Source: Schistosoma haematobium (Eukaryota > Platyhelminthes > Trematoda > Strigeidida > Schistosomatidae). From it: a DNA stretch of 64,000 nucleotides. This document shows positions 1 through 11,454 of the stretch, piece by piece. Made by a program: the position numbers and the translations under genes. Location of the stretch: NCBI RefSeq assembly GCF_000699445.3, contig NC_067201.1:19071501-19135500 (forward strand), written 5' to 3'. Position 1 is the stretch's first letter; every line of letters begins with the position of its first letter. The notes under the pieces are model-generated. The model ran no database searches, had not been told where the DNA came from, and worked only from the letters and a program-made list of their open reading frames with translations.

Positions 1-243
1 AACAATAATAAGTGCACTTCATACACTACTCACAACCACAACTTATCAGTAGACAAGAAATGTCAACTAGCCTCGTTCACACCAAACCCATCGTTGAACA
101 CACTCAATGAAACGTGCGATCGAGCATGCGAGCGAGCCAGTGAGTGAGTAAGTGACAGTTGACTTCATCTGTGTGTTGAGGATGGATAAGATTTGATTTG
201 CACCCAACACATCCGACCACCATACTACTGTGCAATTGATATT
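1..243. other. Partial A-type unit at left window edge
   Basis: The sequence is the right part of an A-type spacer, matching 557..799. It is the 3' flank of copy 1 and contains the (GTGA) remnant near 140..160. The window opens inside the array, so the left boundary is not visible. Confidence 0.9.
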
Positions 244-261
244 AGCCCCATGTGTAGGGCT
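244..261 (-). other. 3' terminal stem-loop of SL RNA (copy 1)
   Basis: The minus strand reads AGCCCTACACATGGGGCT. A five-base-pair stem AGCCC/GGGCT closes an eight-base loop. A hairpin immediately 3' of the Sm site is typical of snRNA and SL RNA 3' ends, and it sets my estimate of where the transcript ends. Confidence 0.75.
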
Positions 262-262
262 G

Positions 263-274
263 CCAAAGAAAACT
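263..274 (-). other. Sm-protein binding site of SL RNA (copy 1)
   Basis: The minus strand reads AGTTTTCTTTGG, a U-rich single-strand site flanked by purines and followed by a hairpin, which is the usual arrangement for Sm-ring assembly on snRNAs and SL RNAs. In the other copies it lies 61 to 72 bases left of the gene's right end. Copy 24 is the only copy in which I noticed a change. Confidence 0.85.
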
Positions 275-299
275 TCGATTCTTGGTCGACGGTTCTTAC

Positions 300-335
300 C
301 ATGCAACAAATCACAAGAGTAAAACCGTGACGGTT
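300..335 (-). other. 36-nt spliced-leader exon (copy 1)
   Basis: This is the part transferred to mRNA 5' ends. It starts AACCGTCACGG, has TTTTACTCTTG in the middle and ends TTGTTGCATG. The last three bases are ATG, so a trans-spliced mRNA can receive a start codon from the leader, as has been proposed for flatworm leaders. The 5' 13 nt can fold as a hairpin, AACCG-TCA-CGGTT. In every other copy the exon is the last 36 bases of the listed plus-strand interval. Confidence 0.95.
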
Positions 336-799
336 AATCCGAACCGCTCACAGTCTACCAACCCTACTATCAAACAACACCTCACTCCCATTCATCCATT
401 TGCAAATTAATCATCTCTGTCAACACAATCATCACTCGACAACAGCAAACACAACAGTAATAGCTCCTCACCACTACATTCAACACTAATACATGCATAC
501 ACGCCTGCACACAACCACTGGGAAACCATAATACACCACATACTAACACCAATCTCAACAATAATAAGTGCACTTCATACACTACTCACAACCACAACTT
601 ATCAGTAGACAAGAAATGTCAACTAGCCTCGTTCACACCAAACCCATCGTTGAACACACTCAATGAAACGTGCGATCGAGCATGCGAGCGAGCCAGTGAG
701 TGAGTAAGTGACAGTTGACTTCATCTGTGTGTTGAGGATGGATAAGATTTGATTTGCACCCAACACATCCGACCACCATACTACTGTGCAATTGATATT
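336..799. other. A-type inter-gene spacer (representative, between copies 1 and 2)
   Basis: This is the 464-bp gap between adjacent SL RNA genes: the 5' flank of copy 1 (left part) and the 3' flank of copy 2 (right part). No coding gene, RNA gene, TATA box or proximal element is recognisable. Hand counting gives about 17 G against 92 C in 336..600, so the plus strand is strongly A/C-rich upstream of the gene. Further right is a short GATCGAGCATGCGAGCGAG stretch and a (GTGA) remnant, AGTGAGTGAGTAAGTGAC, about 100-130 bp downstream of the copy 2 gene. The promoter and 3' processing signals must lie in this spacer, but I cannot assign them. Recurrent open frames here look spurious. Confidence 0.8.
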
Positions 800-891
800 A
801 GCCCCATGTGTAGGGCTGCCAAAGAAAACTTCGATTCTTGGTCGACGGTTCTTACCATGCAACAAATCACAAGAGTAAAACCGTGACGGTT
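800..891 (-). ncRNA. SL RNA: SL RNA gene, copy 2
   Basis: A-type unit; exon 856..891. Confidence 0.95.
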
Positions 892-1355
892 AATCCGAAC
901 CGCTCACAGTCTACCAACCCTACTATCAAACAACACCTCACTCCCATTCATCCATTTGCAAATTAATCATCTCTGTCAACACAATCATCACTCGACAACA
1001 GCAAACACAACAGTAATAGCTCCTCACCACTACATTCAACACTAATACATGCATACACGCCTGCACACAACCACTGGGAAACCATAATACACCACATACT
1101 AACACCAATCTCAACAATAATAAGTGCACTTCATACACTACTCACAACCACAACTTATCAGTAGACAAGAAATGTCAACTAGCCTCGTTCACACCAAACC
1201 CATCGTTGAACACACTCAATGAAACGTGCGATCGAGCATGCGAGCGAGCCAGTGAGTGAGTAAGTGACAGTTGACTTCATCTGTGTGTTGAGGATGGATA
1301 AGATTTGATTTGCACCCAACACATCCGACCACCATACTACTGTGCAATTGATATT

Positions 1356-1447
1356 AGCCCCATGTGTAGGGCTGCCAAAGAAAACTTCGATTCTTGGTCG
1401 ACGGTTCTTACCATGCAACAAATCACAAGAGTAAAACCGTGACGGTT
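1356..1447 (-). ncRNA. SL RNA: SL RNA gene, copy 3
   Basis: A-type unit; exon 1412..1447. Confidence 0.95.
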
Positions 1448-1911
1448 AATCCGAACCGCTCACAGTCTACCAACCCTACTATCAAACAACACCTCACTCC
1501 CATTCATCCATTTGCAAATTAATCATCTCTGTCAACACAATCATCACTCGACAACAGCAAACACAACAGTAATAGCTCCTCACCACTACATTCAACACTA
1601 ATACATGCATACACGCCTGCACACAACCACTGGGAAACCATAATACACCACATACTAACACCAATCTCAACAATAATAAGTGCACTTCATACACTACTCA
1701 CAACCACAACTTATCAGTAGACAAGAAATGTCAACTAGCCTCGTTCACACCAAACCCATCGTTGAACACACTCAATGAAACGTGCGATCGAGCATGCGAG
1801 CGAGCCAGTGAGTGAGTAAGTGACAGTTGACTTCATCTGTGTGTTGAGGATGGATAAGATTTGATTTGCACCCAACACATCCGACCACCATACTACTGTG
1901 CAATTGATATT

Positions 1912-2003
1912 AGCCCCATGTGTAGGGCTGCCAAAGAAAACTTCGATTCTTGGTCGACGGTTCTTACCATGCAACAAATCACAAGAGTAAAACCGTGACG
2001 GTT
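1912..2003 (-). ncRNA. SL RNA: SL RNA gene, copy 4
   Basis: A-type unit; exon 1968..2003. Confidence 0.95.
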
Positions 2004-2467
2004 AATCCGAACCGCTCACAGTCTACCAACCCTACTATCAAACAACACCTCACTCCCATTCATCCATTTGCAAATTAATCATCTCTGTCAACACAATCAT
2101 CACTCGACAACAGCAAACACAACAGTAATAGCTCCTCACCACTACATTCAACACTAATACATGCATACACGCCTGCACACAACCACTGGGAAACCATAAT
2201 ACACCACATACTAACACCAATCTCAACAATAATAAGTGCACTTCATACACTACTCACAACCACAACTTATCAGTAGACAAGAAATGTCAACTAGCCTCGT
2301 TCACACCAAACCCATCGTTGAACACACTCAATGAAACGTGCGATCGAGCATGCGAGCGAGCCAGTGAGTGAGTAAGTGACAGTTGACTTCATCTGTGTGT
2401 TGAGGATGGATAAGATTTGATTTGCACCCAACACATCCGACCACCATACTACTGTGCAATTGATATT

Positions 2468-2559
2468 AGCCCCATGTGTAGGGCTGCCAAAGAAAACTTC
2501 GATTCTTGGTCGACGGTTCTTACCATGCAACAAATCACAAGAGTAAAACCGTGACGGTT
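2468..2559 (-). ncRNA. SL RNA: SL RNA gene, copy 5
   Basis: A-type unit; exon 2524..2559. Confidence 0.95.
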
Positions 2560-3023
2560 AATCCGAACCGCTCACAGTCTACCAACCCTACTATCAAACA
2601 ACACCTCACTCCCATTCATCCATTTGCAAATTAATCATCTCTGTCAACACAATCATCACTCGACAACAGCAAACACAACAGTAATAGCTCCTCACCACTA
2701 CATTCAACACTAATACATGCATACACGCCTGCACACAACCACTGGGAAACCATAATACACCACATACTAACACCAATCTCAACAATAATAAGTGCACTTC
2801 ATACACTACTCACAACCACAACTTATCAGTAGACAAGAAATGTCAACTAGCCTCGTTCACACCAAACCCATCGTTGAACACACTCAATGAAACGTGCGAT
2901 CGAGCATGCGAGCGAGCCAGTGAGTGAGTAAGTGACAGTTGACTTCATCTGTGTGTTGAGGATGGATAAGATTTGATTTGCACCCAACACATCCGACCAC
3001 CATACTACTGTGCAATTGATATT

Positions 3024-3115
3024 AGCCCCATGTGTAGGGCTGCCAAAGAAAACTTCGATTCTTGGTCGACGGTTCTTACCATGCAACAAATCACAAGAGT
3101 AAAACCGTGACGGTT
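3024..3115 (-). ncRNA. SL RNA: SL RNA gene, copy 6
   Basis: A-type unit; exon 3080..3115. Confidence 0.95.
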
Positions 3116-3579
3116 AATCCGAACCGCTCACAGTCTACCAACCCTACTATCAAACAACACCTCACTCCCATTCATCCATTTGCAAATTAATCATCTCTGT
3201 CAACACAATCATCACTCGACAACAGCAAACACAACAGTAATAGCTCCTCACCACTACATTCAACACTAATACATGCATACACGCCTGCACACAACCACTG
3301 GGAAACCATAATACACCACATACTAACACCAATCTCAACAATAATAAGTGCACTTCATACACTACTCACAACCACAACTTATCAGTAGACAAGAAATGTC
3401 AACTAGCCTCGTTCACACCAAACCCATCGTTGAACACACTCAATGAAACGTGCGATCGAGCATGCGAGCGAGCCAGTGAGTGAGTAAGTGACAGTTGACT
3501 TCATCTGTGTGTTGAGGATGGATAAGATTTGATTTGCACCCAACACATCCGACCACCATACTACTGTGCAATTGATATT

Positions 3580-3671
3580 AGCCCCATGTGTAGGGCTGCC
3601 AAAGAAAACTTCGATTCTTGGTCGACGGTTCTTACCATGCAACAAATCACAAGAGTAAAACCGTGACGGTT
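3580..3671 (-). ncRNA. SL RNA: SL RNA gene, copy 7
   Basis: A-type unit; exon 3636..3671. Confidence 0.95.
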
Positions 3672-4135
3672 AATCCGAACCGCTCACAGTCTACCAACCC
3701 TACTATCAAACAACACCTCACTCCCATTCATCCATTTGCAAATTAATCATCTCTGTCAACACAATCATCACTCGACAACAGCAAACACAACAGTAATAGC
3801 TCCTCACCACTACATTCAACACTAATACATGCATACACGCCTGCACACAACCACTGGGAAACCATAATACACCACATACTAACACCAATCTCAACAATAA
3901 TAAGTGCACTTCATACACTACTCACAACCACAACTTATCAGTAGACAAGAAATGTCAACTAGCCTCGTTCACACCAAACCCATCGTTGAACACACTCAAT
4001 GAAACGTGCGATCGAGCATGCGAGCGAGCCAGTGAGTGAGTAAGTGACAGTTGACTTCATCTGTGTGTTGAGGATGGATAAGATTTGATTTGCACCCAAC
4101 ACATCCGACCACCATACTACTGTGCAATTGATATT

Positions 4136-4227
4136 AGCCCCATGTGTAGGGCTGCCAAAGAAAACTTCGATTCTTGGTCGACGGTTCTTACCATGCAACA
4201 AATCACAAGAGTAAAACCGTGACGGTT
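4136..4227 (-). ncRNA. SL RNA: SL RNA gene, copy 8
   Basis: A-type unit; exon 4192..4227. Confidence 0.95.
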
Positions 4228-4691
4228 AATCCGAACCGCTCACAGTCTACCAACCCTACTATCAAACAACACCTCACTCCCATTCATCCATTTGCAAATT
4301 AATCATCTCTGTCAACACAATCATCACTCGACAACAGCAAACACAACAGTAATAGCTCCTCACCACTACATTCAACACTAATACATGCATACACGCCTGC
4401 ACACAACCACTGGGAAACCATAATACACCACATACTAACACCAATCTCAACAATAATAAGTGCACTTCATACACTACTCACAACCACAACTTATCAGTAG
4501 ACAAGAAATGTCAACTAGCCTCGTTCACACCAAACCCATCGTTGAACACACTCAATGAAACGTGCGATCGAGCATGCGAGCGAGCCAGTGAGTGAGTAAG
4601 TGACAGTTGACTTCATCTGTGTGTTGAGGATGGATAAGATTTGATTTGCACCCAACACATCCGACCACCATACTACTGTGCAATTGATATT

Positions 4692-4783
4692 AGCCCCATG
4701 TGTAGGGCTGCCAAAGAAAACTTCGATTCTTGGTCGACGGTTCTTACCATGCAACAAATCACAAGAGTAAAACCGTGACGGTT
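4692..4783 (-). ncRNA. SL RNA: SL RNA gene, copy 9
   Basis: A-type unit; exon 4748..4783. Confidence 0.95.
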
Positions 4784-5247
4784 AATCCGAACCGCTCACA
4801 GTCTACCAACCCTACTATCAAACAACACCTCACTCCCATTCATCCATTTGCAAATTAATCATCTCTGTCAACACAATCATCACTCGACAACAGCAAACAC
4901 AACAGTAATAGCTCCTCACCACTACATTCAACACTAATACATGCATACACGCCTGCACACAACCACTGGGAAACCATAATACACCACATACTAACACCAA
5001 TCTCAACAATAATAAGTGCACTTCATACACTACTCACAACCACAACTTATCAGTAGACAAGAAATGTCAACTAGCCTCGTTCACACCAAACCCATCGTTG
5101 AACACACTCAATGAAACGTGCGATCGAGCATGCGAGCGAGCCAGTGAGTGAGTAAGTGACAGTTGACTTCATCTGTGTGTTGAGGATGGATAAGATTTGA
5201 TTTGCACCCAACACATCCGACCACCATACTACTGTGCAATTGATATT

Positions 5248-5339
5248 AGCCCCATGTGTAGGGCTGCCAAAGAAAACTTCGATTCTTGGTCGACGGTTCT
5301 TACCATGCAACAAATCACAAGAGTAAAACCGTGACGGTT
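5248..5339 (-). ncRNA. SL RNA: SL RNA gene, copy 10
   Basis: A-type unit; exon 5304..5339. Confidence 0.95.
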
Positions 5340-5803
5340 AATCCGAACCGCTCACAGTCTACCAACCCTACTATCAAACAACACCTCACTCCCATTCATC
5401 CATTTGCAAATTAATCATCTCTGTCAACACAATCATCACTCGACAACAGCAAACACAACAGTAATAGCTCCTCACCACTACATTCAACACTAATACATGC
5501 ATACACGCCTGCACACAACCACTGGGAAACCATAATACACCACATACTAACACCAATCTCAACAATAATAAGTGCACTTCATACACTACTCACAACCACA
5601 ACTTATCAGTAGACAAGAAATGTCAACTAGCCTCGTTCACACCAAACCCATCGTTGAACACACTCAATGAAACGTGCGATCGAGCATGCGAGCGAGCCAG
5701 TGAGTGAGTAAGTGACAGTTGACTTCATCTGTGTGTTGAGGATGGATAAGATTTGATTTGCACCCAACACATCCGACCACCATACTACTGTGCAATTGAT
5801 ATT

Positions 5804-5895
5804 AGCCCCATGTGTAGGGCTGCCAAAGAAAACTTCGATTCTTGGTCGACGGTTCTTACCATGCAACAAATCACAAGAGTAAAACCGTGACGGTT
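5804..5895 (-). ncRNA. SL RNA: SL RNA gene, copy 11
   Basis: A-type unit; exon 5860..5895. Confidence 0.95.
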
Positions 5896-6359
5896 AATCC
5901 GAACCGCTCACAGTCTACCAACCCTACTATCAAACAACACCTCACTCCCATTCATCCATTTGCAAATTAATCATCTCTGTCAACACAATCATCACTCGAC
6001 AACAGCAAACACAACAGTAATAGCTCCTCACCACTACATTCAACACTAATACATGCATACACGCCTGCACACAACCACTGGGAAACCATAATACACCACA
6101 TACTAACACCAATCTCAACAATAATAAGTGCACTTCATACACTACTCACAACCACAACTTATCAGTAGACAAGAAATGTCAACTAGCCTCGTTCACACCA
6201 AACCCATCGTTGAACACACTCAATGAAACGTGCGATCGAGCATGCGAGCGAGCCAGTGAGTGAGTAAGTGACAGTTGACTTCATCTGTGTGTTGAGGATG
6301 GATAAGATTTGATTTGCACCCAACACATCCGACCACCATACTACTGTGCAATTGATATT

Positions 6360-6451
6360 AGCCCCATGTGTAGGGCTGCCAAAGAAAACTTCGATTCTTG
6401 GTCGACGGTTCTTACCATGCAACAAATCACAAGAGTAAAACCGTGACGGTT
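6360..6451 (-). ncRNA. SL RNA: SL RNA gene, copy 12
   Basis: A-type unit; exon 6416..6451. Confidence 0.95.
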
Positions 6452-6915
6452 AATCCGAACCGCTCACAGTCTACCAACCCTACTATCAAACAACACCTCA
6501 CTCCCATTCATCCATTTGCAAATTAATCATCTCTGTCAACACAATCATCACTCGACAACAGCAAACACAACAGTAATAGCTCCTCACCACTACATTCAAC
6601 ACTAATACATGCATACACGCCTGCACACAACCACTGGGAAACCATAATACACCACATACTAACACCAATCTCAACAATAATAAGTGCACTTCATACACTA
6701 CTCACAACCACAACTTATCAGTAGACAAGAAATGTCAACTAGCCTCGTTCACACCAAACCCATCGTTGAACACACTCAATGAAACGTGCGATCGAGCATG
6801 CGAGCGAGCCAGTGAGTGAGTAAGTGACAGTTGACTTCATCTGTGTGTTGAGGATGGATAAGATTTGATTTGCACCCAACACATCCGACCACCATACTAC
6901 TGTGCAATTGATATT

Positions 6916-7007
6916 AGCCCCATGTGTAGGGCTGCCAAAGAAAACTTCGATTCTTGGTCGACGGTTCTTACCATGCAACAAATCACAAGAGTAAAACCGT
7001 GACGGTT
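6916..7007 (-). ncRNA. SL RNA: SL RNA gene, copy 13
   Basis: A-type unit; exon 6972..7007. Confidence 0.95.
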
Positions 7008-7471
7008 AATCCGAACCGCTCACAGTCTACCAACCCTACTATCAAACAACACCTCACTCCCATTCATCCATTTGCAAATTAATCATCTCTGTCAACACAA
7101 TCATCACTCGACAACAGCAAACACAACAGTAATAGCTCCTCACCACTACATTCAACACTAATACATGCATACACGCCTGCACACAACCACTGGGAAACCA
7201 TAATACACCACATACTAACACCAATCTCAACAATAATAAGTGCACTTCATACACTACTCACAACCACAACTTATCAGTAGACAAGAAATGTCAACTAGCC
7301 TCGTTCACACCAAACCCATCGTTGAACACACTCAATGAAACGTGCGATCGAGCATGCGAGCGAGCCAGTGAGTGAGTAAGTGACAGTTGACTTCATCTGT
7401 GTGTTGAGGATGGATAAGATTTGATTTGCACCCAACACATCCGACCACCATACTACTGTGCAATTGATATT

Positions 7472-7563
7472 AGCCCCATGTGTAGGGCTGCCAAAGAAAA
7501 CTTCGATTCTTGGTCGACGGTTCTTACCATGCAACAAATCACAAGAGTAAAACCGTGACGGTT
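7472..7563 (-). ncRNA. SL RNA: SL RNA gene, copy 14
   Basis: A-type unit; exon 7528..7563. Confidence 0.95.
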
Positions 7564-8027
7564 AATCCGAACCGCTCACAGTCTACCAACCCTACTATCA
7601 AACAACACCTCACTCCCATTCATCCATTTGCAAATTAATCATCTCTGTCAACACAATCATCACTCGACAACAGCAAACACAACAGTAATAGCTCCTCACC
7701 ACTACATTCAACACTAATACATGCATACACGCCTGCACACAACCACTGGGAAACCATAATACACCACATACTAACACCAATCTCAACAATAATAAGTGCA
7801 CTTCATACACTACTCACAACCACAACTTATCAGTAGACAAGAAATGTCAACTAGCCTCGTTCACACCAAACCCATCGTTGAACACACTCAATGAAACGTG
7901 CGATCGAGCATGCGAGCGAGCCAGTGAGTGAGTAAGTGACAGTTGACTTCATCTGTGTGTTGAGGATGGATAAGATTTGATTTGCACCCAACACATCCGA
8001 CCACCATACTACTGTGCAATTGATATT

Positions 8028-8119
8028 AGCCCCATGTGTAGGGCTGCCAAAGAAAACTTCGATTCTTGGTCGACGGTTCTTACCATGCAACAAATCACAA
8101 GAGTAAAACCGTGACGGTT
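8028..8119 (-). ncRNA. SL RNA: SL RNA gene, copy 15
   Basis: A-type unit; exon 8084..8119. Confidence 0.95.
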
Positions 8120-8583
8120 AATCCGAACCGCTCACAGTCTACCAACCCTACTATCAAACAACACCTCACTCCCATTCATCCATTTGCAAATTAATCATCT
8201 CTGTCAACACAATCATCACTCGACAACAGCAAACACAACAGTAATAGCTCCTCACCACTACATTCAACACTAATACATGCATACACGCCTGCACACAACC
8301 ACTGGGAAACCATAATACACCACATACTAACACCAATCTCAACAATAATAAGTGCACTTCATACACTACTCACAACCACAACTTATCAGTAGACAAGAAA
8401 TGTCAACTAGCCTCGTTCACACCAAACCCATCGTTGAACACACTCAATGAAACGTGCGATCGAGCATGCGAGCGAGCCAGTGAGTGAGTAAGTGACAGTT
8501 GACTTCATCTGTGTGTTGAGGATGGATAAGATTTGATTTGCACCCAACACATCCGACCACCATACTACTGTGCAATTGATATT

Positions 8584-8675
8584 AGCCCCATGTGTAGGGC
8601 TGCCAAAGAAAACTTCGATTCTTGGTCGACGGTTCTTACCATGCAACAAATCACAAGAGTAAAACCGTGACGGTT
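8584..8675 (-). ncRNA. SL RNA: SL RNA gene, copy 16
   Basis: A-type unit; exon 8640..8675. Confidence 0.95.
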
Positions 8676-9139
8676 AATCCGAACCGCTCACAGTCTACCA
8701 ACCCTACTATCAAACAACACCTCACTCCCATTCATCCATTTGCAAATTAATCATCTCTGTCAACACAATCATCACTCGACAACAGCAAACACAACAGTAA
8801 TAGCTCCTCACCACTACATTCAACACTAATACATGCATACACGCCTGCACACAACCACTGGGAAACCATAATACACCACATACTAACACCAATCTCAACA
8901 ATAATAAGTGCACTTCATACACTACTCACAACCACAACTTATCAGTAGACAAGAAATGTCAACTAGCCTCGTTCACACCAAACCCATCGTTGAACACACT
9001 CAATGAAACGTGCGATCGAGCATGCGAGCGAGCCAGTGAGTGAGTAAGTGACAGTTGACTTCATCTGTGTGTTGAGGATGGATAAGATTTGATTTGCACC
9101 CAACACATCCGACCACCATACTACTGTGCAATTGATATT

Positions 9140-9231
9140 AGCCCCATGTGTAGGGCTGCCAAAGAAAACTTCGATTCTTGGTCGACGGTTCTTACCATGC
9201 AACAAATCACAAGAGTAAAACCGTGACGGTT
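9140..9231 (-). ncRNA. SL RNA: SL RNA gene, copy 17
   Basis: A-type unit; exon 9196..9231. Confidence 0.95.
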
Positions 9232-9695
9232 AATCCGAACCGCTCACAGTCTACCAACCCTACTATCAAACAACACCTCACTCCCATTCATCCATTTGCA
9301 AATTAATCATCTCTGTCAACACAATCATCACTCGACAACAGCAAACACAACAGTAATAGCTCCTCACCACTACATTCAACACTAATACATGCATACACGC
9401 CTGCACACAACCACTGGGAAACCATAATACACCACATACTAACACCAATCTCAACAATAATAAGTGCACTTCATACACTACTCACAACCACAACTTATCA
9501 GTAGACAAGAAATGTCAACTAGCCTCGTTCACACCAAACCCATCGTTGAACACACTCAATGAAACGTGCGATCGAGCATGCGAGCGAGCCAGTGAGTGAG
9601 TAAGTGACAGTTGACTTCATCTGTGTGTTGAGGATGGATAAGATTTGATTTGCACCCAACACATCCGACCACCATACTACTGTGCAATTGATATT

Positions 9696-9787
9696 AGCCC
9701 CATGTGTAGGGCTGCCAAAGAAAACTTCGATTCTTGGTCGACGGTTCTTACCATGCAACAAATCACAAGAGTAAAACCGTGACGGTT
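9696..9787 (-). ncRNA. SL RNA: SL RNA gene, copy 18
   Basis: A-type unit; exon 9752..9787. Confidence 0.95.
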
Positions 9788-10251
9788 AATCCGAACCGCT
9801 CACAGTCTACCAACCCTACTATCAAACAACACCTCACTCCCATTCATCCATTTGCAAATTAATCATCTCTGTCAACACAATCATCACTCGACAACAGCAA
9901 ACACAACAGTAATAGCTCCTCACCACTACATTCAACACTAATACATGCATACACGCCTGCACACAACCACTGGGAAACCATAATACACCACATACTAACA
10001 CCAATCTCAACAATAATAAGTGCACTTCATACACTACTCACAACCACAACTTATCAGTAGACAAGAAATGTCAACTAGCCTCGTTCACACCAAACCCATC
10101 GTTGAACACACTCAATGAAACGTGCGATCGAGCATGCGAGCGAGCCAGTGAGTGAGTAAGTGACAGTTGACTTCATCTGTGTGTTGAGGATGGATAAGAT
10201 TTGATTTGCACCCAACACATCCGACCACCATACTACTGTGCAATTGATATT

Positions 10252-10343
10252 AGCCCCATGTGTAGGGCTGCCAAAGAAAACTTCGATTCTTGGTCGACGG
10301 TTCTTACCATGCAACAAATCACAAGAGTAAAACCGTGACGGTT
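10252..10343 (-). ncRNA. SL RNA: SL RNA gene, copy 19
   Basis: A-type unit; exon 10308..10343. Confidence 0.95.
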
Positions 10344-10807
10344 AATCCGAACCGCTCACAGTCTACCAACCCTACTATCAAACAACACCTCACTCCCATT
10401 CATCCATTTGCAAATTAATCATCTCTGTCAACACAATCATCACTCGACAACAGCAAACACAACAGTAATAGCTCCTCACCACTACATTCAACACTAATAC
10501 ATGCATACACGCCTGCACACAACCACTGGGAAACCATAATACACCACATACTAACACCAATCTCAACAATAATAAGTGCACTTCATACACTACTCACAAC
10601 CACAACTTATCAGTAGACAAGAAATGTCAACTAGCCTCGTTCACACCAAACCCATCGTTGAACACACTCAATGAAACGTGCGATCGAGCATGCGAGCGAG
10701 CCAGTGAGTGAGTAAGTGACAGTTGACTTCATCTGTGTGTTGAGGATGGATAAGATTTGATTTGCACCCAACACATCCGACCACCATACTACTGTGCAAT
10801 TGATATT

Positions 10808-10899
10808 AGCCCCATGTGTAGGGCTGCCAAAGAAAACTTCGATTCTTGGTCGACGGTTCTTACCATGCAACAAATCACAAGAGTAAAACCGTGACGGTT
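10808..10899 (-). ncRNA. SL RNA: SL RNA gene, copy 20 (5' flank deletion)
   Basis: A-type unit; exon 10864..10899. The gene is unchanged, but its 5' flank lacks one C between 11000 and 11001 (CACTGAC for CACTCGAC), about 102 bp upstream of the RNA start. Confidence 0.95.
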
Positions 10900-11362
10900 A
10901 ATCCGAACCGCTCACAGTCTACCAACCCTACTATCAAACAACACCTCACTCCCATTCATCCATTTGCAAATTAATCATCTCTGTCAACACAATCATCACT
11001 GACAACAGCAAACACAACAGTAATAGCTCCTCACCACTACATTCAACACTAATACATGCATACACGCCTGCACACAACCACTGGGAAACCATAATACACC
11101 ACATACTAACACCAATCTCAACAATAATAAGTGCACTTCATACACTACTCACAACCACAACTTATCAGTAGACAAGAAATGTCAACTAGCCTCGTTCACA
11201 CCAAACCCATCGTTGAACACACTCAATGAAACGTGCGATCGAGCATGCGAGCGAGCCAGTGAGTGAGTAAGTGACAGTTGACTTCATCTGTGTGTTGAGG
11301 ATGGATAAGATTTGATTTGCACCCAACACATCCGACCACCATACTACTGTGCAATTGATATT

Positions 11363-11454
11363 AGCCCCATGTGTAGGGCTGCCAAAGAAAACTTCGATTC
11401 TTGGTCGACGGTTCTTACCATGCAACAAATCACAAGAGTAAAACCGTGACGGTT
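11363..11454 (-). ncRNA. SL RNA: SL RNA gene, copy 21
   Basis: A-type unit; exon 11419..11454. Confidence 0.95.

Larger units (their letters stand above)
244..335 (-). ncRNA. SL RNA: Spliced-leader (SL) RNA gene, copy 1 (reference copy)
   Basis: This gene encodes the small nuclear RNA that donates its 5' exon to mRNAs by spliceosomal trans-splicing. Read on the minus strand, nt 1-36 (335 down to 300) are the leader exon, starting AACCGTCACGG and ending GCATG. Nt 37 onward begins GTAAGAACC, a good splice donor. Nt 62-73 read AGTTTTCTTTGG, an Sm-protein binding site. Nt 75-92 form a 3' hairpin with stem AGCCC/GGGCT and an 8-nt loop. As I recall, the schistosome SL RNA is 90 nt with this exon; 90 nt would end at 246 inside the hairpin stem, so I extend to 244 to complete it and regard the 3' end as uncertain by a few bases. 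Exon nt 8-17 can pair with nt 37-47 across the donor with one bulged G. In region A the neighbours are copies of the same gene at 556-bp spacing, each presumably with its own promoter. Identification is firm; species assignment within Schistosoma is not. Confidence 0.96.

Noticed and set aside
263..283. Stem pairing CCAAGAA with TTCTTTGG in the SL RNA intron
   Set aside because: The pairing is possible with one bulge but would bury the Sm site, so it is unlikely in the assembled snRNP.
67..309. 80-aa minus-strand open frame repeated in nearly every A unit
   Set aside because: It starts at a TTG inside the leader exon, runs through the splice donor, Sm site and 3' hairpin of the SL RNA, and ends in the spacer. 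Its conservation follows from the repeat, not from coding.
336..400. Promoter with TATA box or snRNA proximal element
   Set aside because: I see no TATA-like motif at the expected distance and do not know a schistosome SL consensus well enough to assign one.
382..582. 66-aa minus-strand open frame with a hydrophobic, Cys-rich product
   Set aside because: It lies entirely in the G/T-rich 5' spacer strand, is lost in the three units with a 1-bp deletion without other consequence, and is absent from B units. It resembles translation of skewed non-coding DNA.
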